This document shows, piece after piece, positions 58,301 to 64,000 of a stretch of DNA of 64,000 bases; the first letter of the stretch is position 1, and the number at the start of each line of letters is the position of its first letter. This stretch comes from Corbicula japonica. Its lineage: Eukaryota; Mollusca; Bivalvia; Venerida; Cyrenidae. The position numbers and the translations under genes were made by a program. The stretch spans positions 7,276,991-7,340,990 of the forward strand of contig JAZAYU010000015.1 in assembly GCA_038501625.1 (NCBI GenBank). The letters are read 5' to 3'. Under the pieces are notes generated by a model. The model had not been told where the DNA came from. It saw only the letters and a list, made by a program, of their open reading frames with translations, and searched no databases.

Positions 58301-60393
58301 GGTGTGTCGTGACAATACCCATGCCTGTAGGTCCAAGGTCAAGGTCACTGTTACTAAAAATAGAATTTTCTTGCAAAATCTTGTCCACTCTGTAACTTTG
58401 TTATTTCTTATTGGATTTTTAAATAACTTGGTATAATTGTTCACCATATCAAGATGGTATGTCACGCACATGTCCAAGCCTTTAGGTCGAAGGTCAAGGT
58501 CACTGTTACTAAAAATAGAATTTTCTTGTCCGGGCTGTTACTTTGTTATGAATGGAGGGATTTCAAAATAACTTTGCACAAATGTTCACCATGACAGGAC
58601 GATGTGTCGCATAGCATGCCCATGCCTGTAGGTCAAAGGTCAAGGTCACTGTTACTAAAAATAGAATTCTCTTGTCCGGGCTGTTACTTTGTTATGAATG
58701 GAGGGATTTCAAAATAACTTTGCACAAATGTTCACTATGACAAGGCAGTGTGTCCGCACAATACCCAAACCTGAAGGTCCAAGGTCAAGGACACTGTTAC
58801 AAAAAATAGAATTTTCTTGTCCAGGCTGTAACTTCATTATAAAATGGAGGGATTTCAAAATAACTTGACACAAATGTTCACCATGACAGGGTGGTGTGCC
58901 ATACCATGCCCATGCCTGTAGGTCCAAGGTCAAGGTCACTGTTACTAAAATAGAATTTTCTTGTCAGGGTTGTAACTACGTTAGGAATAGAGTAATTTCA
59001 AAATAACTTGGTAGAAATGTTCACCATGACAAGATGGTGAGTTGTGTACCATGTCCATGCCTGTAGGTCCAAGGTCAAGGTCACTGTTACCAAAAATAGA
59101 ATTTTCTTGTCCGGGCTATAACTTTGTTTTGAATGGAGGGTTTTCAAAATAACTTGGCACAAATGTTCACCATGACAAGGCAGTGTGTTGCGTACATTAC
59201 CCATGCCTGTAAGTTCAAGGTCAAGGTCACAGTTACAAAAACTTGAATTTACTTGTTCGGGCTATAACTTCTTTATGAATGAAGGGATTTCAAAATAACT
59301 TGGCACAAATGTTCACTATGACAGTGCAATGCATAACCACCAACTTCTTCACAGACATTTCCGTAATGAGAAGACAACAGTGCCACAAATACAAATAATT
59401 TACTTGATCATCAAGTTTATGCATCTTCTTATAATTACTCGAACATCACTGTCTTTGAAATGCTATTATTCCCATCATTGCACTTTAGTATCTGAAAACG
59501 ATGCATAGCGGGGGCATCTGTGTCCTATGGACACATTTCTAGTTTTAACCCTCACTCCATCAATATTGCTTAAATCCCATGTGCAAACACTAGATCCAGA
59601 ACAGTCTGCACATCCATGCACAGATGTGCAGACTTATTTGTATCTACACTTGGCACTCATAATTGCAATTTTATTAATACTCTTAAATTTCTGAAGAGTA
59701 CAGGTTGGAGTCTCACCAAGAATGAAATACTTCTGCAATTTCAACAATCCACACTTTGCAGAAGAACTAGTTTTGAACTATGAAGCAGTCATCAAGCATG
59801 ATTGATAATGAAAAAAAAAGTGTTTCACAACAACTGTAAAAATAAGATAATATATAATTGGAATATTAAAAAAAAATTCTAGTAGCTGACTGGTCATCAA
59901 AGAGTCCAGTTGCACATGCTACAGTTTTGATGCTGGGCTTCAGTCGCATTTGTGAGATCATAGGTTCTGGTTCCAAGTTCAAAAAAGAAGGCGACCAGTC
60001 TGGAATTTAACCAATCCCAAGCAAGAAATTTGAGACTGGTTCCTGGCTTCAATTTTAAGATCTTAAGCTCTGGTTATCACCTGATTGGTTGTAATGAAGA
60101 CGAATTTAAAAACTGACCAATCCCAAGCAAAGAATTTGAGACTTGTTCCCAACTTCATAGCTAAAGATCATAAAACTAAGATTGAAAACCAGAAATGGTG
60201 ACTGGTAGCTATTTTAGACAATCAGATGTTTGAGATATGAGACTGGTCTGCAGATTTAGTTTTATGATATTGGGTACGGTTTTAAGATCCTAAACCATGG
60301 TTATTAACCCCAAGTCACTTAACTGATAATGTATTTATGTTTGCAGGAGGGCTGAGAGGAAACAGAAGACAGATGAAATCAGAAGAAAATATG
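40214..60393 (+). CDS. PTTG1IP: PTTG1IP-like transmembrane protein gene (3' end outside window)
   Basis: Spliced gene with coding exons 40214-40361, 46684-46734, 47508-47563, 49001-49103, 53000-53111, 55856-55921 and/or 55971-56036, and 60347-60393. All junctions are GT-AG and every phase joins (1,1,0,1,2,2,1). The product reads signal peptide, Thr/Ser/Pro linker, PSI domain with eight cysteines, transmembrane helix with a six-cysteine run, charged helix, then DEIRRKYG. That order and the spacing match vertebrate PTTG1IP, a small type I membrane glycoprotein known in vertebrates to bind securin (PTTG1) and help its nuclear entry. The securin role is family knowledge and is not shown here. The expected final residues (an acidic, aromatic tail in vertebrates) are not found before 64000. 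Introns of 0.8-6.3 kb are largely repeat arrays. Identity is confident from the PSI-to-KYG architecture; function in this animal is inferred. Confidence 0.93.
40362..42026 (+). other. Intron 1 sequence without recognisable feature
   Basis: First part of PTTG1IP intron 1. Open frames on the - strand near 41250-41650 and 41830-42020 have no splice context or recognisable domains. A loosely repeated GGTAAACTACGGACACC/GGTAAAGTACAGACAC stretch lies at 40840-40925. Confidence 0.5.
42027..42376 (+). pseudogene. Frameshifted TTF-type zinc-finger (ZNF862-like) relic
   Basis: ATG at 42027 opens MSGGRKRPVEDSNVDAKFDF and continues through LPGTPVKRNKTDD to a stop at 42156. Immediately after, another frame reads APKKVVRKFNSNWLT, then stops. 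From 42233 a third segment reads MFCTLCRNGEKKNAFETSGN, NFQHSALDRHAKAYPEH. The F-x-x-x-WL lead-in followed by C-x2-C, a G-x3-F-x-x-S-x-L-x-x-H core and a second His is the TTF-type zinc finger of ZNF862/KIAA0543-like genes, which derive from hAT transposases. At least two frame breaks and several stops make it non-functional. AATAAA at 42491 suggests a truncated retrocopy or an old terminal exon. It sits in PTTG1IP intron 1. Confidence 0.6.
42776..42830 (+). repeat. Tandem duplication, about 27 bp, two units
   Basis: GTATCTTACAACTATACAGT-ACTCGA occurs twice head to tail. Confidence 0.85.
42983..43190 (+). mobile_element. R1 MITE, copy with deletion in second hairpin
   Basis: Ends CCCTTTCCTGGATATA and TGTACAGGAAAGTG-TTAA. 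The left hairpin is intact, the right one lost about 30 bp of its 5' arm. In PTTG1IP intron 1. Confidence 0.8.
43505..43689 (+). mobile_element. TIR MITE with ATAAGCCGC ends
   Basis: TACCGTCATTGTTTGAATAT-AAGCCGCAC at the left is mirrored by GTGCGGCTTATACATGAGTG-CTTATATTCGAACAATGACGGTA at the right. Superfamily not assigned. Confidence 0.75.
44111..44259 (+). repeat. 149-bp near-perfect palindrome
   Basis: AATGATTCTTATTTTGGTGC-GGTTCATGCAGATTGGA is mirrored by TCCAATCTGCATGAACCGCA-CCAAAATAAGAATCATT. It is centred near AGCGCTAGCGCGCT, with only a few mismatches. Confidence 0.9.
44484..45853 (+). mobile_element. Array element with about 167-bp units (family F, copy 1)
   Basis: Left cap TATCCCCCGGGAGGGACATA-TTG, right cap GCGGGGGATGTAAATTCAAC. 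About seven units each with TTTCTCTGCAACTACTGGAT-GGATTTCAATGAAACTTTCT, ACCAAGAGGAGATGCGCATA and AACACAGAGTTATGGCCCTT. The open frames through the array are repeats, not genes. PTTG1IP intron 1. Confidence 0.8.
45854..46683 (+). other. Intron 1 end, no feature recognised
   Basis: Non-repetitive intron sequence up to the exon 2 acceptor; no supported element. Confidence 0.5.
46684..46734 (+). CDS. PTTG1IP: PTTG1IP exon 2: Thr/Pro linker
   Basis: A 51-nt exon between a pyrimidine-rich acceptor (TCGTTTTCAG) and donor CAAG|GTGAGT. It adds VTTQLPVSTTAKLTPAQ, extending the Thr/Ser/Pro linker before the PSI domain. Phase 1 in and phase 1 out, so it could be skipped without a frameshift. Vertebrate PTTG1IP has only a short segment here, so this linker exon looks like a lineage feature. 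Confidence 0.82.
46905..47340 (+). mobile_element. R1-related MITEs, one split by an R2 palindrome
   Basis: 46905-46988 and 47142-47245 are halves of one R1 copy separated by R2 (46989-47141). A further hairpin remnant occupies 47270-47340. In PTTG1IP intron 2. Confidence 0.6.
46989..47141 (+). repeat. R2 palindrome nested in an R1 MITE
   Basis: Arms AAGATCATAAAACTAAGATT and TTTAGTTTTATGATCTTCGG around GGCGACTGGTCGCC. It splits an R1 copy. Confidence 0.8.
47508..47563 (+). CDS. PTTG1IP: PTTG1IP exon 3: first half of PSI domain
   Basis: A 56-nt exon encoding (E)CQQANGSCDSCVKVGSVQ, the first three cysteines of the PSI (plexin-semaphorin-integrin) domain. NGS is an N-glycosylation sequon at the position where vertebrate PTTG1IP has NKT. 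Acceptor GAATTTCAG, donor CCAG|GTACAT, phase 1 in and 0 out. It joins in frame to CVWC of the next coding exon. Confidence 0.9.
47644..47746 (+). repeat. R2 palindrome with deleted left arm
   Basis: Left arm retains CCCAAGATCATAAAACTAAG then jumps to TCGCCATTTCAGCCAATCAG; right arm ends TATGATTTTGGGC. Confidence 0.65.
47747..48313 (+). other. Intron 3 sequence without feature
   Basis: Non-repetitive intron sequence between an R2 remnant and an R1 MITE; nothing supported. Confidence 0.5.
48318..48518 (+). mobile_element. R1 MITE copy
   Basis: TTAA at 48314 and 48519 flank CCCTTTCCTCCATTTATA...AAGTAGGAAAGGG. Second hairpin reduced. In PTTG1IP intron 3. Confidence 0.8.
48718..48973 (+). mobile_element. 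R1-related MITE just upstream of PTTG1IP exon 4
   Basis: Starts TTTTACCCTTTAATCCATAA, contains two hairpins and ends TGTAAAGGGGTTC, 27 nt before the exon at 49001. Confidence 0.6.
49001..49103 (+). CDS. PTTG1IP: PTTG1IP exon 4: second half of PSI domain
   Basis: A 103-nt exon encoding CVWC, then SSSKCLL, SECGGLANAKWAVCW. It supplies PSI cysteines 4-8 and the conserved A-K/R-W-x-V-C-W ending seen in PTTG1IP. Acceptor GATTTTTCAG, donor TGGG|GTAAGT, phase 0 in and 1 out. Remnants of the double-hairpin MITE lie within about 30 nt on both sides. Confidence 0.92.
49123..49196 (+). mobile_element. R1-related fragment just downstream of PTTG1IP exon 4
   Basis: Contains the TTTTTACTCCATTTATAGG end and a GACCGGTGTAGGTGCAGAT arm, starting 20 nt after the exon 4 donor. 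Another fragment lies at 49445-49510. Confidence 0.45.
49933..52600 (+). mobile_element. Array elements with about 145-bp units (family G), two joined copies
   Basis: Left caps CTCTGGGGGAGACATATTGT occur at 49945 and again at 50747. Right caps GGGGAGACATGCGTTTTTCAC occur at about 52270 and 52562. About 17 units in all, each with CGTTTCCGCTCAATAACTCG, TTTGACCCAGAGCCTTCAAA, GGTGATAGCCCTTATTGAGT and AGGTCAAAGGTCAAGGTCAC. Fills most of PTTG1IP intron 4. Structure suggests one element inserted in or next to another. Confidence 0.8.
52810..52911 (+). CDS. Candidate alternative last exon in PTTG1IP intron 4
   Basis: A strong acceptor (CTTGTATTTTTTTAG) is followed by 33 open codons beginning NYSDEMKKDVMKVLEMIYQV, containing FNCTAC and ending KELL-stop. 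AATAAA follows 16 nt after the stop. In this frame it would need a phase-0 donor; PTTG1IP exon 3 (47563) fits and would give PSI cysteines 1-3 followed by a new tail. From the phase-1 donor of exon 4 (49103) it would add only ELQ and stop, leaving a complete PSI domain without a membrane anchor. I do not recognise the 33-residue sequence. It could also be the end of a separate + strand gene or a chance ORF. Confidence 0.45.
   Translation, partial: NYSDEMKKDVMKVLEMIYQVFNCTACRGNKELL
52928..52933 (+). terminator. Poly(A) signal AATAAA
   Basis: A canonical AATAAA lies 16 nt beyond the TAA of the candidate alternative last exon at 52810-52911. The sequence is AT-rich enough that a chance hexamer is possible, but strong acceptor, open frame, stop and signal come in the right order. 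Confidence 0.4.
53000..53111 (+). CDS. PTTG1IP: PTTG1IP exon 5: transmembrane helix
   Basis: A 112-nt exon. With the G from exon 4 it starts VNYQALIIACAVIGG, continues through a hydrophobic helix and ends ICCCCCCKKNNKAK. The VN[YF][EQ]AL start, the small-residue helix and the run of six cysteines followed by basic residues are diagnostic of PTTG1IP. The cysteines are plausible palmitoylation sites (inference). Acceptor TTAATTTCAG, donor CCAA|GTAAGT, phase 2 out. Only 88 nt upstream is a candidate alternative last exon. Confidence 0.93.
53148..55525 (+). mobile_element. Array element with about 167-bp units (family F, copy 2)
   Basis: Left cap TATCCCCCGCCGATAAAATC-GGGAGGGGGATATTG with a GTCACGCTGTCACACC tract, right cap AGCGGGGGATATAAATTCAAC. 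About 13 units of the same type as 44484-45853, same orientation. Fills PTTG1IP intron 5. Confidence 0.85.
55856..55921 (+). CDS. PTTG1IP: PTTG1IP exon 6a: charged juxtamembrane helix, first duplicate
   Basis: A 66-nt, phase 2-2 exon encoding YDKEDAKYERKKAEMKAGQA plus ER. It corresponds to the charged cytoplasmic helix after the membrane span of vertebrate PTTG1IP. Acceptor GATTTTTTCAG, donor AAAG|GTTTGT (weak). An intron of only 49 nt separates it from a second copy of the same exon. Counting residues from the cysteine run to DEIRRKYG, one copy gives about the vertebrate spacing; both would add 22 residues. Confidence 0.88.
55971..56036 (+). CDS. PTTG1IP: PTTG1IP exon 6b: second duplicate of exon 6a
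   Basis: Also 66 nt and phase 2-2, encoding YDKEDENTERKKADMKASHD plus ER. It matches exon 6a at 16 of 22 residues and shares the acceptor (TGATTCTTTCAG) and the weak GTTTGG-type donor, so the flanks were copied too. Exon 6b resembles vertebrate PTTG1IP slightly more at its end (MKASHDE against MKTRHDE). Whether 6a and 6b are alternatives or both included cannot be seen from DNA. Confidence 0.87.
56246..56703 (+). mobile_element. R1-related MITE split by a mariner-like MITE
   Basis: R1 halves at 56246-56425 and 56682-56703 surround a 256-bp TIR element inserted at TA. Right end ATGGAGTAAAGGG-TTAA. Confidence 0.65.
56426..56681 (+). mobile_element. Mariner-like MITE nested in an R1 MITE
   Basis: TACTCAACAAAAATAGAAAC-CTGACACT is mirrored by AGTGTCAGGTTTCTTTTTTT-GTTGAGA, flanked by TA. 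ORF-free interior. Confidence 0.75.
57276..58045 (+). mobile_element. Array element with about 173-bp units (family H)
   Basis: Left cap GGCCCCGCCATGAAATGGCG-ACGGGC with a CCGTCCGTCCGTCCG tract. Four units carry GAACGCAACTCCTCCTACAC, AATGCTTGGCCTGATATGTT and AGAAGTTATGGCCCTTTGAT. The right end runs into the next element at about 58045. PTTG1IP intron between exons 6b and 7. Confidence 0.75.
58230..59545 (-). mobile_element. Array element with about 145-bp units (family D, - orientation)
   Basis: Reverse complement of the 8165-10020 family: GGTCCAAGGTCAAGGTCACT-GTTACTAAAAATAGAATTTT, GGAGGGATTTCAAAATAACT and CACAAATGTTCACCATGACA recur about seven times. The end cap GCGGGGGCATCTGTGTCCTA-TGGACACATTTCTAG lies at 59509-59543. 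Confidence 0.8.
59549..59670 (+). mobile_element. R1-related remnant
   Basis: TTAA-CCCTCACTCCATCAATA followed by a degraded hairpin (TAGATCCAGAACAGTCTGCA). It begins directly at the end cap of the 58.2-kb array element. Confidence 0.5.
60166..60278 (+). repeat. R2 palindrome, diverged
   Basis: AAAGATCATAAAACTAAGAT mirrored by TTAGTTTTATGATATTGGGT. Related arm fragments with TTTGAGACTGGTTCC occur at 59990-60060 and 60105-60150. Confidence 0.6.
60347..60393 (+). CDS. PTTG1IP: PTTG1IP exon 7: conserved DEIRRKYG
   Basis: A 47-nt exon encoding RAERKQKTDEIRRKY plus the first base of a Gly codon. It follows acceptor TTTGCAG and ends at donor TATG|GTAGGT. DEIRKKYG is the signature near the C-terminus of PTTG1IP. 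The next exon should supply a short acidic/aromatic tail and a stop; I find none up to 64000. Confidence 0.9.
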
Positions 60394-61149
60394 GTAGGTC
60401 ACTTAATCTTTTTTCCAAATGAATTTGATGAAAATTTGTATGGAGTTGTCATAAGTAAAATACCTGTTGGGTAAGGGATCTTACAGGTATTTAAATTGCG
60501 AGGCAAATGTACATATAAGCTTTGTCATGCAAAACTGTGTCCAGTAATGTCTTCAGCATTTGTAGTTTTAGCTATCTAAGAAAGAACAGAAAAATTATAT
60601 TTCATTTTTACTAAACATTTTTTTTTTTACGAAATTGGACTATATAGTATAATTATGATATTCCTGCCAAATGCATAAAAATCAATGTTGTCTGCTCAAC
60701 TTTTTGTCATTTCAATGATTGATATCTCAGACACATTTTGGCATGACATGTCTCAAATCAATAAGCGTGCATTTCAGATTACAGTTAGTTATTCATTAAC
60801 TTACAACACTTTTCAAATGACTTTTAAATTAGTCTTTCTAAACCAGAGGGCATTTAACACATTTCATTCTAAGCTCACAGAAATATTTTTACCTTGGACA
60901 GATTGGTTTAGATATATATTAAGCATATTTCCTTACACTGTTATACAAATGATTGAAATCATGTTAAAACTTGAGTGTTCTAGGTTTATTCTTAGCTGAA
61001 AGCAGAGTCAATTTTAGTTATTTGTAATTATTTATTTGTAATTATTTTCTGAAATTACATGTAAACCAATTCATTTTTAAAAATGGTATAAACTTTTTAT
61101 GCAAATTACAGTTTTAAAATTCATATTGCCATTTCCAAAAGATTTTGTC
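60394..61149 (+). other. Sequence after exon 7, no feature recognised
   Basis: Presumed intron. A 104-codon open frame at 60685-60999 has no splice context or domain and is probably chance. Confidence 0.45.
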
Positions 61150-61312
61150 ATCATTTGGTAATGTCGTTTTCAATGAATGATGTCATCATTTGATGATGTC
61201 ATTTTCAATGGATGATGTCATACTCCAGTGGATGGTGTCATTTTTTGATGATGTCATTTTGAATTAATGGTCTCATCATTTTATGATGTCATTTCCATTT
61301 ATGATACCAACA
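61150..61312 (+). repeat. Degenerate GATGATGTCAT tandem repeat
   Basis: Several imperfect units of GATGATGTCATTTTCAATG and ATGATGTCATCATTT in succession. Confidence 0.65.
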
Positions 61313-61694
61313 TTTTATCCCCAGCTTCAGCCTATTTTTATTATGAAAACTAAATAATTAAACAAAACTAGTTTTAACCCAATTTCAATCGCTTGGGTGC
61401 CATCTTACCTAGATGATCTATTAATCATTTACATCAAATTTGTGCCATTCAGGATTGGGAGGTAATATTCATCAGTCAATCAACATTCATTGTACAAAAT
61501 CATTTATGTTTGTGGGGTTTTCCTTATCATTATTTTTGAGATGGAATGTGACATTTAAATTAAGATTTTATGTGATTGTGTTATATATATGAAACATAAT
61601 TATTTGATTTGGAAAAAAAAGGAATCATTAGATTTTTGACAAGGAGAATAGAGAATTAACAAAAATATCCCCCACAAATAAATGATTTTGTTTA

Positions 61695-61901
61695 CTGTGG
61701 TATCGATATATATAACACGGTTTTAATTTTTGCATATTTTGCACTAGGCAAAGTGTGCAAAATGAAACCCCAGCAAAAATTTTGAATTTAATATCAAATG
61801 AGAATTATATAATTGTATTATGTGACTTTATGTCTTTGCGAGAACATTATTTGCATCAAATGCGGGAAAATTAGGCCCTGCCCAATTAATTGATACCACA
61901 G
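61695..61901 (+). mobile_element. TIR MITE flanked by TA
   Basis: CTGTGGTATC at 61695 is mirrored by GATACCACAG ending at 61901, with TA on both sides. It contains TTTTGCACTAGGCAAAGTGT-GCAAAATGAAACCCCAGC, shared with the fragment at 13500. Confidence 0.7.
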
Positions 61902-62032
61902 TATCATATGCACTGTCTTAAGCCAAATTAAACTATTTAGGAAAGATTTTGCCATCAAAATTTGCAAGTGCATCATGGTCAGTTTTTTTTAACGAGAGTT
62001 GTCGGAGATAAATCAGATGTGCATCAAGTGAT

Positions 62033-62540
62033 TTACCCTTTACCTATACATGTTTCAACATTTTTACAACCAGTATAGATCCAGATAAACTGACACATCT
62101 CTGCCGTCTGATCTGGATTTGCACTGTTTGCTTCTCTGGCAGAAATAACTTAATGAATTTAAAAGCAAACACTGTAGATCCTGATAAAAAGGTGAAATAT
62201 GCATATCAGGAATCGCCACATTCAGAAAAAACAGCCCCCCACACAGTCAAGAAGAAGAGAGGGGGAGAGAGCACTTTTAATTCAAGATTGTGATCATGTT
62301 CCGGAAGTGATTGAATATAAAATGATCAGTTTCAAAAAAGACACCACTAACAATACCGGGGTAAACAAAAATGAGAAACCGAGGGGTTACCGCCTTGGAA
62401 CGGTCAGTGGCAAATCAAATTGCCACTGGGGGTTTAAACCAGGTTCTAGGGTGATAAGACAGCATAGATGTGTCCACGGATCTGGATCTTCAGTTTGCCC
62501 ATGCTGTAAAAGTCATGTCAATGGAGTAAAGGGTAAACCT
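62033..62540 (+). mobile_element. R1-related MITE split by a dispersed repeat
   Basis: Left part 62033-62192 and right part 62459-62540 (ending ATGGAGTAAAGGG) flank a copy of the repeat also seen at 38870. The 126-residue open frame here simply runs across both repeats. Confidence 0.55.
62193..62458 (+). mobile_element. Dispersed repeat (family K), shorter copy in an R1 MITE
   Basis: GAAATATGCATATCAGGAAT ... CGAGGGGTTACCGCCTTGGA ... CCAGGTTCTAGGGTG. It splits the R1 copy at 62033-62540. Confidence 0.5.
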
Positions 62541-62786
62541 ACCAGGTATTTCAGGCGAGCCATAGACCCTTCAGACTAATTGTTATCAAAAGAACAGCCG
62601 AGAGAAATTAGATTCATTATAAATCCTTATTATACTTTAATTTGGCTTAAGCATATCAACCAGTGTTTAACTTTTGCACTCAGAAAATTTTATTTGCGCT
62701 AAACTTGGACAGGTTATCAGTTTGAGATTAATCATTATTGTTGTCATTTGTAGCTAGGAATAGACAATTTAAGCTCTGTTGTTTAA

Positions 62787-63020
62787 CCCTTTCCTGTATA
62801 GATACGCATTTTTACGCATGTGCGACCAGTGTAGATCCAGATCAGCCGGCACATCCGTGCCGTCTGATCAGGATCTGCACTGGTCGCATTTTGGTCAGAA
62901 ATAACCTAATGAATCTGAAAGCGAACAGTTTAGATCCTGATCAGACAGCACGGATGTGCCGGCTGATCTGGATCTAAACTGTTCGCCCTAGCAATTAAGG
63001 TGTGTCTGTACAGGAAAGGG
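62787..63020 (+). mobile_element. R1 MITE, full copy
   Basis: TTAA at 62783 and 63021, ends CCCTTTCCTGTATAG and TGTACAGGAAAGGG, both hairpins complete. Close to the family consensus. Confidence 0.85.
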
Positions 63021-63034
63021 TTAAAGGGCTGTTA

Positions 63035-63165
63035 TCCTTTGCTCTATGGGATGGCAGTTGTCCTGATTCCCATGCGCGACCAGTGTAGATCCAGATCAAC
63101 TGGCACATCTGTGCCATCTGATCTGGATCAACTCTGGTCTCATATATGTACATGAAGTAAAAGGT
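63035..63165 (+). mobile_element. R1-related remnant
   Basis: Starts CTTTGCTCTATGGGATGG, one hairpin (GCGACCAGTGTAGATCC ... GGATCAACTCTGGTC), ends ATGAAGTAAAAGG. Confidence 0.55.
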
Positions 63166-63204
63166 TAAGTGCTTTAAAATATATTTTGTTACCAAAACTA
63201 ACAG

Positions 63205-63580
63205 TTTAATCCTTTACGCCAGAGATATTCTTTTTATCACTTGGGTGTCAAGTGTAGATCCAGATCAGGGTTGAAGGTTATAAAACTGAGTTTGGAAACC
63301 AGTCTCAAATCTCAAGCATCTGATTGGCTGAAATGGCGACCAGTCGCCATTTCAGCCAATCAGATGCTTGAGATATGAGACTGGTTTCCATGCTCAGTTT
63401 TATAACCTTGGGCACATATGGCACTGATTTGTCTACTTTGTTCATTTTGTGTTCAGAAATAATGAATATTAAAGCAAACAGTTTAGATCCTGATCAGATG
63501 TCACAAATCTGCCAGCTGTCCTGGATCTACACTGGTCACCCATGTGATAAAAAAAGGCATATCTGTGAAGTAAATGGACA
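63205..63580 (+). mobile_element. R1-related MITE split by an R2 palindrome
   Basis: R1 sequence stops after GTGTAGATCCAGATCAG at 63266 and resumes at about 63414 with ATATGGCACTGATTTG; the R2 palindrome lies between. Confidence 0.65.
63266..63413 (+). repeat. R2 near-perfect palindrome nested in an R1 MITE
   Basis: Arms GGTTGAAGGTTATAAAACTG and CAGTTTTATAACCTTGGGCA around GGCGACCAGTCGCC, one of the least diverged copies. Confidence 0.85.
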
Positions 63581-63714
63581 AATCTAATTCCAGTGTTATG
63601 AATGTAACAATATTTTCTGTAACCCAGGCTTGGACACTAGTAATAATAAACAATACATGGTAATTGTATAATTATGTCAAATATTGTGGCCTATTTGCTT
63701 GTAACATTGTTAAG

Positions 63715-63808
63715 GCTACAGTCAAGTATATGCACAAATGTGCTGGTTGATCAGGATCAACAATGGTTGCGAATGGGATAAAATGTTATGGAATGGAATG
63801 AAGGGTTA
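63715..63808 (+). mobile_element. R1-related right-end remnant
   Basis: Contains CACAAATGTGCTGGTTGATC and ends GGAATGAAGGG-TTAA. Confidence 0.5.
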
Positions 63809-64000
63809 AATATTTATGTAATTAAAATAACATTTGTTTCAATTTTTTAGACCTAAGTTTTTGTCAATAATAACAATTTTACAAGTTACTGGGCCCATGT
63901 TCACAATTTTCAAATGCACTTTACCGACATTGTATATGTTATTACATATAAAATTTATAATGTCCTTTCAACACAATTTATTCTGTTATCCATGCTTTTT

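Noticed and set aside
60685..60999. 104-codon + strand open frame
   Set aside because: AT-rich with no domain, no homologous feel and no splice context; likely chance.
63851..63875. AATTTTTTAG followed by a short open frame, considered as the last PTTG1IP exon
   Set aside because: In the required phase it gives DLSFCQ and stop, unlike the conserved acidic/aromatic tail of the family.

Overview
This is animal genomic DNA: AT-rich, gene-poor, intron-heavy and packed with repeats. The repeats point to a bivalve mollusc, most likely a heterodont clam or mussel. Evidence includes many copies of a short TTAA-flanked double-hairpin MITE, and several element families built as arrays of about 145-170 bp units with short capped ends, the architecture of the bivalve pearl/CvA-type (Helentron-like) elements. 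The species call is inference; nothing bacterial or viral is seen.

The one gene I can name is a PTTG1IP (pituitary tumor-transforming gene 1 protein-interacting protein) homologue on the + strand, with exons from 40214 to 60393. They encode a signal peptide, a Thr/Ser-rich linker, an eight-cysteine PSI domain, a transmembrane helix ending in a run of cysteines, and a charged juxtamembrane segment ending in the family motif DEIRRKYG. The last exon lies beyond the window. Two features stand out: a tandemly duplicated 66-nt exon separated by a 49-nt intron, and a candidate alternative last exon with poly(A) signal (52810-52933) upstream of the membrane exon.

On the - strand, four exon-like segments with compatible phases (36860-36911, 35567-35758, 12943-13126, 4049-4150) suggest a long gene read leftwards, head-to-head with the PTTG1IP homologue, possibly with an internal alternative first exon. 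I do not recognise its family. A frameshifted relic of a TTF-type zinc-finger gene (ZNF862-like) lies in PTTG1IP intron 1.

Layout: 0-8 kb MITEs and palindromes; 8.2-12 kb a 145-bp-unit array element and a 29-bp minisatellite; 13-16.5 kb palindromes and MITE clusters; 16.5-23.4 kb nested TIR elements and two 148-bp-unit elements; 25-35.3 kb several nested transposon stacks whose order of insertion can be read; 36-40 kb the intergenic region between divergent genes; 40-60 kb the PTTG1IP homologue with introns filled by array elements; 60-64 kb more MITEs.

The most interesting system-level signals are: (1) apparently unrelated array families share a core motif GTTATGGCCCTT and similar end caps; (2) one intronic array repeats consensus nuclear-receptor sites (AGGTCA in DR1, DR0 and IR3 arrangements) unit after unit; (3) the duplicated exon pair in PTTG1IP.
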